Origin: Streptomyces cinnamoneus
GTDB lineage: Bacteria; Actinomycetota; Actinomycetes; Streptomycetales; Streptomycetaceae
Length of the DNA: 64,000 bases
NCBI RefSeq assembly: GCF_014650495.1
Contig: NZ_BMVB01000011.1
Span: 162,200-226,199 of the forward strand
Reading direction: 5' to 3'
Part shown: positions 63,736 through 64,000 of the stretch, piece by piece
How positions within the stretch are numbered: position 1 is the first letter of the stretch
Layout of the letters: each line of letters starts with the position of its first letter
The notes under the pieces: generated by a model
Told to the model about the DNA's origin: nothing
The model's database searches: none
Seen by the model: only the letters and a program-made list of their open reading frames with translations
Translations under genes and position numbers: made by a program

Positions 63736-63760
63736 CTCCGGCGCCGCGAGGCCCTAACGT
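63732..63760 (+). promoter_or_regulatory. Promoter P1, probable rRNA operon
   Basis: -35 TTGACT (63732-63737), a 17-bp spacer and -10 TAACGT (63755-63760) form a near-consensus housekeeping promoter. The TGA of the -35 box is the glycosylase stop codon. It is the best promoter in the window. Confidence 0.75.
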
Positions 63761-63766
63761 AGGCAA

Positions 63767-64000
63767 GCCGCTGGAGACGGGCAGCGCCCTGAGCGCGTAC
63801 CGATCGGCGGCAACAACCACTACTGCAGGGACTTCCCGAATCGGGTTCTCTTTCGGTGTGCCGAAAAGAGAACGACGATCGGCTCGATTAGGAGCCGCAA
63901 GGGAAATCCGCTAACATAGTGGACACGCCGGAAGGCGCGAAACAAAACCCCGCTCCAACAGGGGGCCGGAAACGGAATCCGAACCGGAAACGGAACGGAA
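63767..64000 (+). other. Probable rRNA operon leader region
   Basis: After P1 the sequence has a hairpin (TTCTCTTTCGG/CCGAAAAGAGAA, 63846-63872), a second -10-like TAACAT (63912-63917) and an A/G-rich stretch with the repeat CCGGAAACGGAA twice (63966-63977 and 63984-63995). It resembles leaders of Streptomyces rRNA operons. No coding region is seen. The 16S gene would lie just outside; this is inference. Confidence 0.6.

Overview
The window is a block of Streptomyces chromosome. The evidence is very high GC with strong G/C third-position bias, GTG and TTG starts, chaplins, a streptophobe-family protein, an SGM_5486-type micro-protein, a Gbn-type nucleoid protein and a two-gene tldD/tldE locus. 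Gene order resembles the S. coelicolor SCO1852 to SCO1792 region read in reverse; this comparison is from memory, not alignment. Most of it is core chromosome with a few accessory islets.

Layout: 1-6480 (minus) is a cobalamin operon behind a cobalamin riboswitch: cbiB, cobQ, a chelatase, cobO and cobB (cut by the window edge). 6566-8149 (minus) is a PiT phosphate transporter with a small membrane partner and a PHO-box-like repeat. 8192-11565 (plus) holds an aldolase, an alpha/beta hydrolase and an unrecognised protein. 11588-12929 (minus) holds a VOC protein and a zinc metallopeptidase with an apparent 5' frameshift. 13082-16319 (plus) holds a 7-codon leader ORF, an ABC-F ATPase, gbn and an enoyl-CoA hydratase. 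16449-18648 (plus) is a five-gene Asp23/AmaP envelope cluster. 18718-23167 (minus) is a probable operon (exonuclease-BRCT, SURF1, GH15, SDR), followed by a large RING/TerD-like protein.

26139-35799 holds a sterol desaturase, a lysoplasmalogenase whose end overlaps a convergent subtilase, a DUF485/acetate-permease operon with a CRP-like site, moaA, small conserved proteins and tyrS. 35876-42005 (minus) is tldD and tldE split by a lower-GC two-gene cassette (a DUF6185-like membrane protein plus a 126-aa partner) with its own promoter and operator-like palindrome. 42203-43683 is fabG-fabI, ending in a 7-bp tandem repeat that begins on the fabI stop codon.

43835-51206 holds small exported proteins, a SixA-type phosphatase, serB, a streptophobe protein and an FHA-FHA-ABC transporter. 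51310-54987 holds a secreted transglycosylase, a nitroreductase and a GAF histidine kinase/response regulator pair. 55174-55990 is a tandem chaplin pair, the second with a 45-residue tail containing 19 histidines. 56092-63735 holds an ABC ATPase, an NfeD/SPFH pair, a TauE-type permease, a PEBP protein, a secreted RNase with its barstar, Spo0M and a 3-methyladenine glycosylase. The window ends in what looks like an rRNA operon promoter/leader; its first promoter overlaps the glycosylase stop codon.

Most interesting unexplained items: the cassette inside tldD/tldE, the His-tailed chaplin, the RING/TerD-like protein and the leader ORF before the ABC-F gene. No tRNA, CRISPR array, insertion sequence or prophage was seen.
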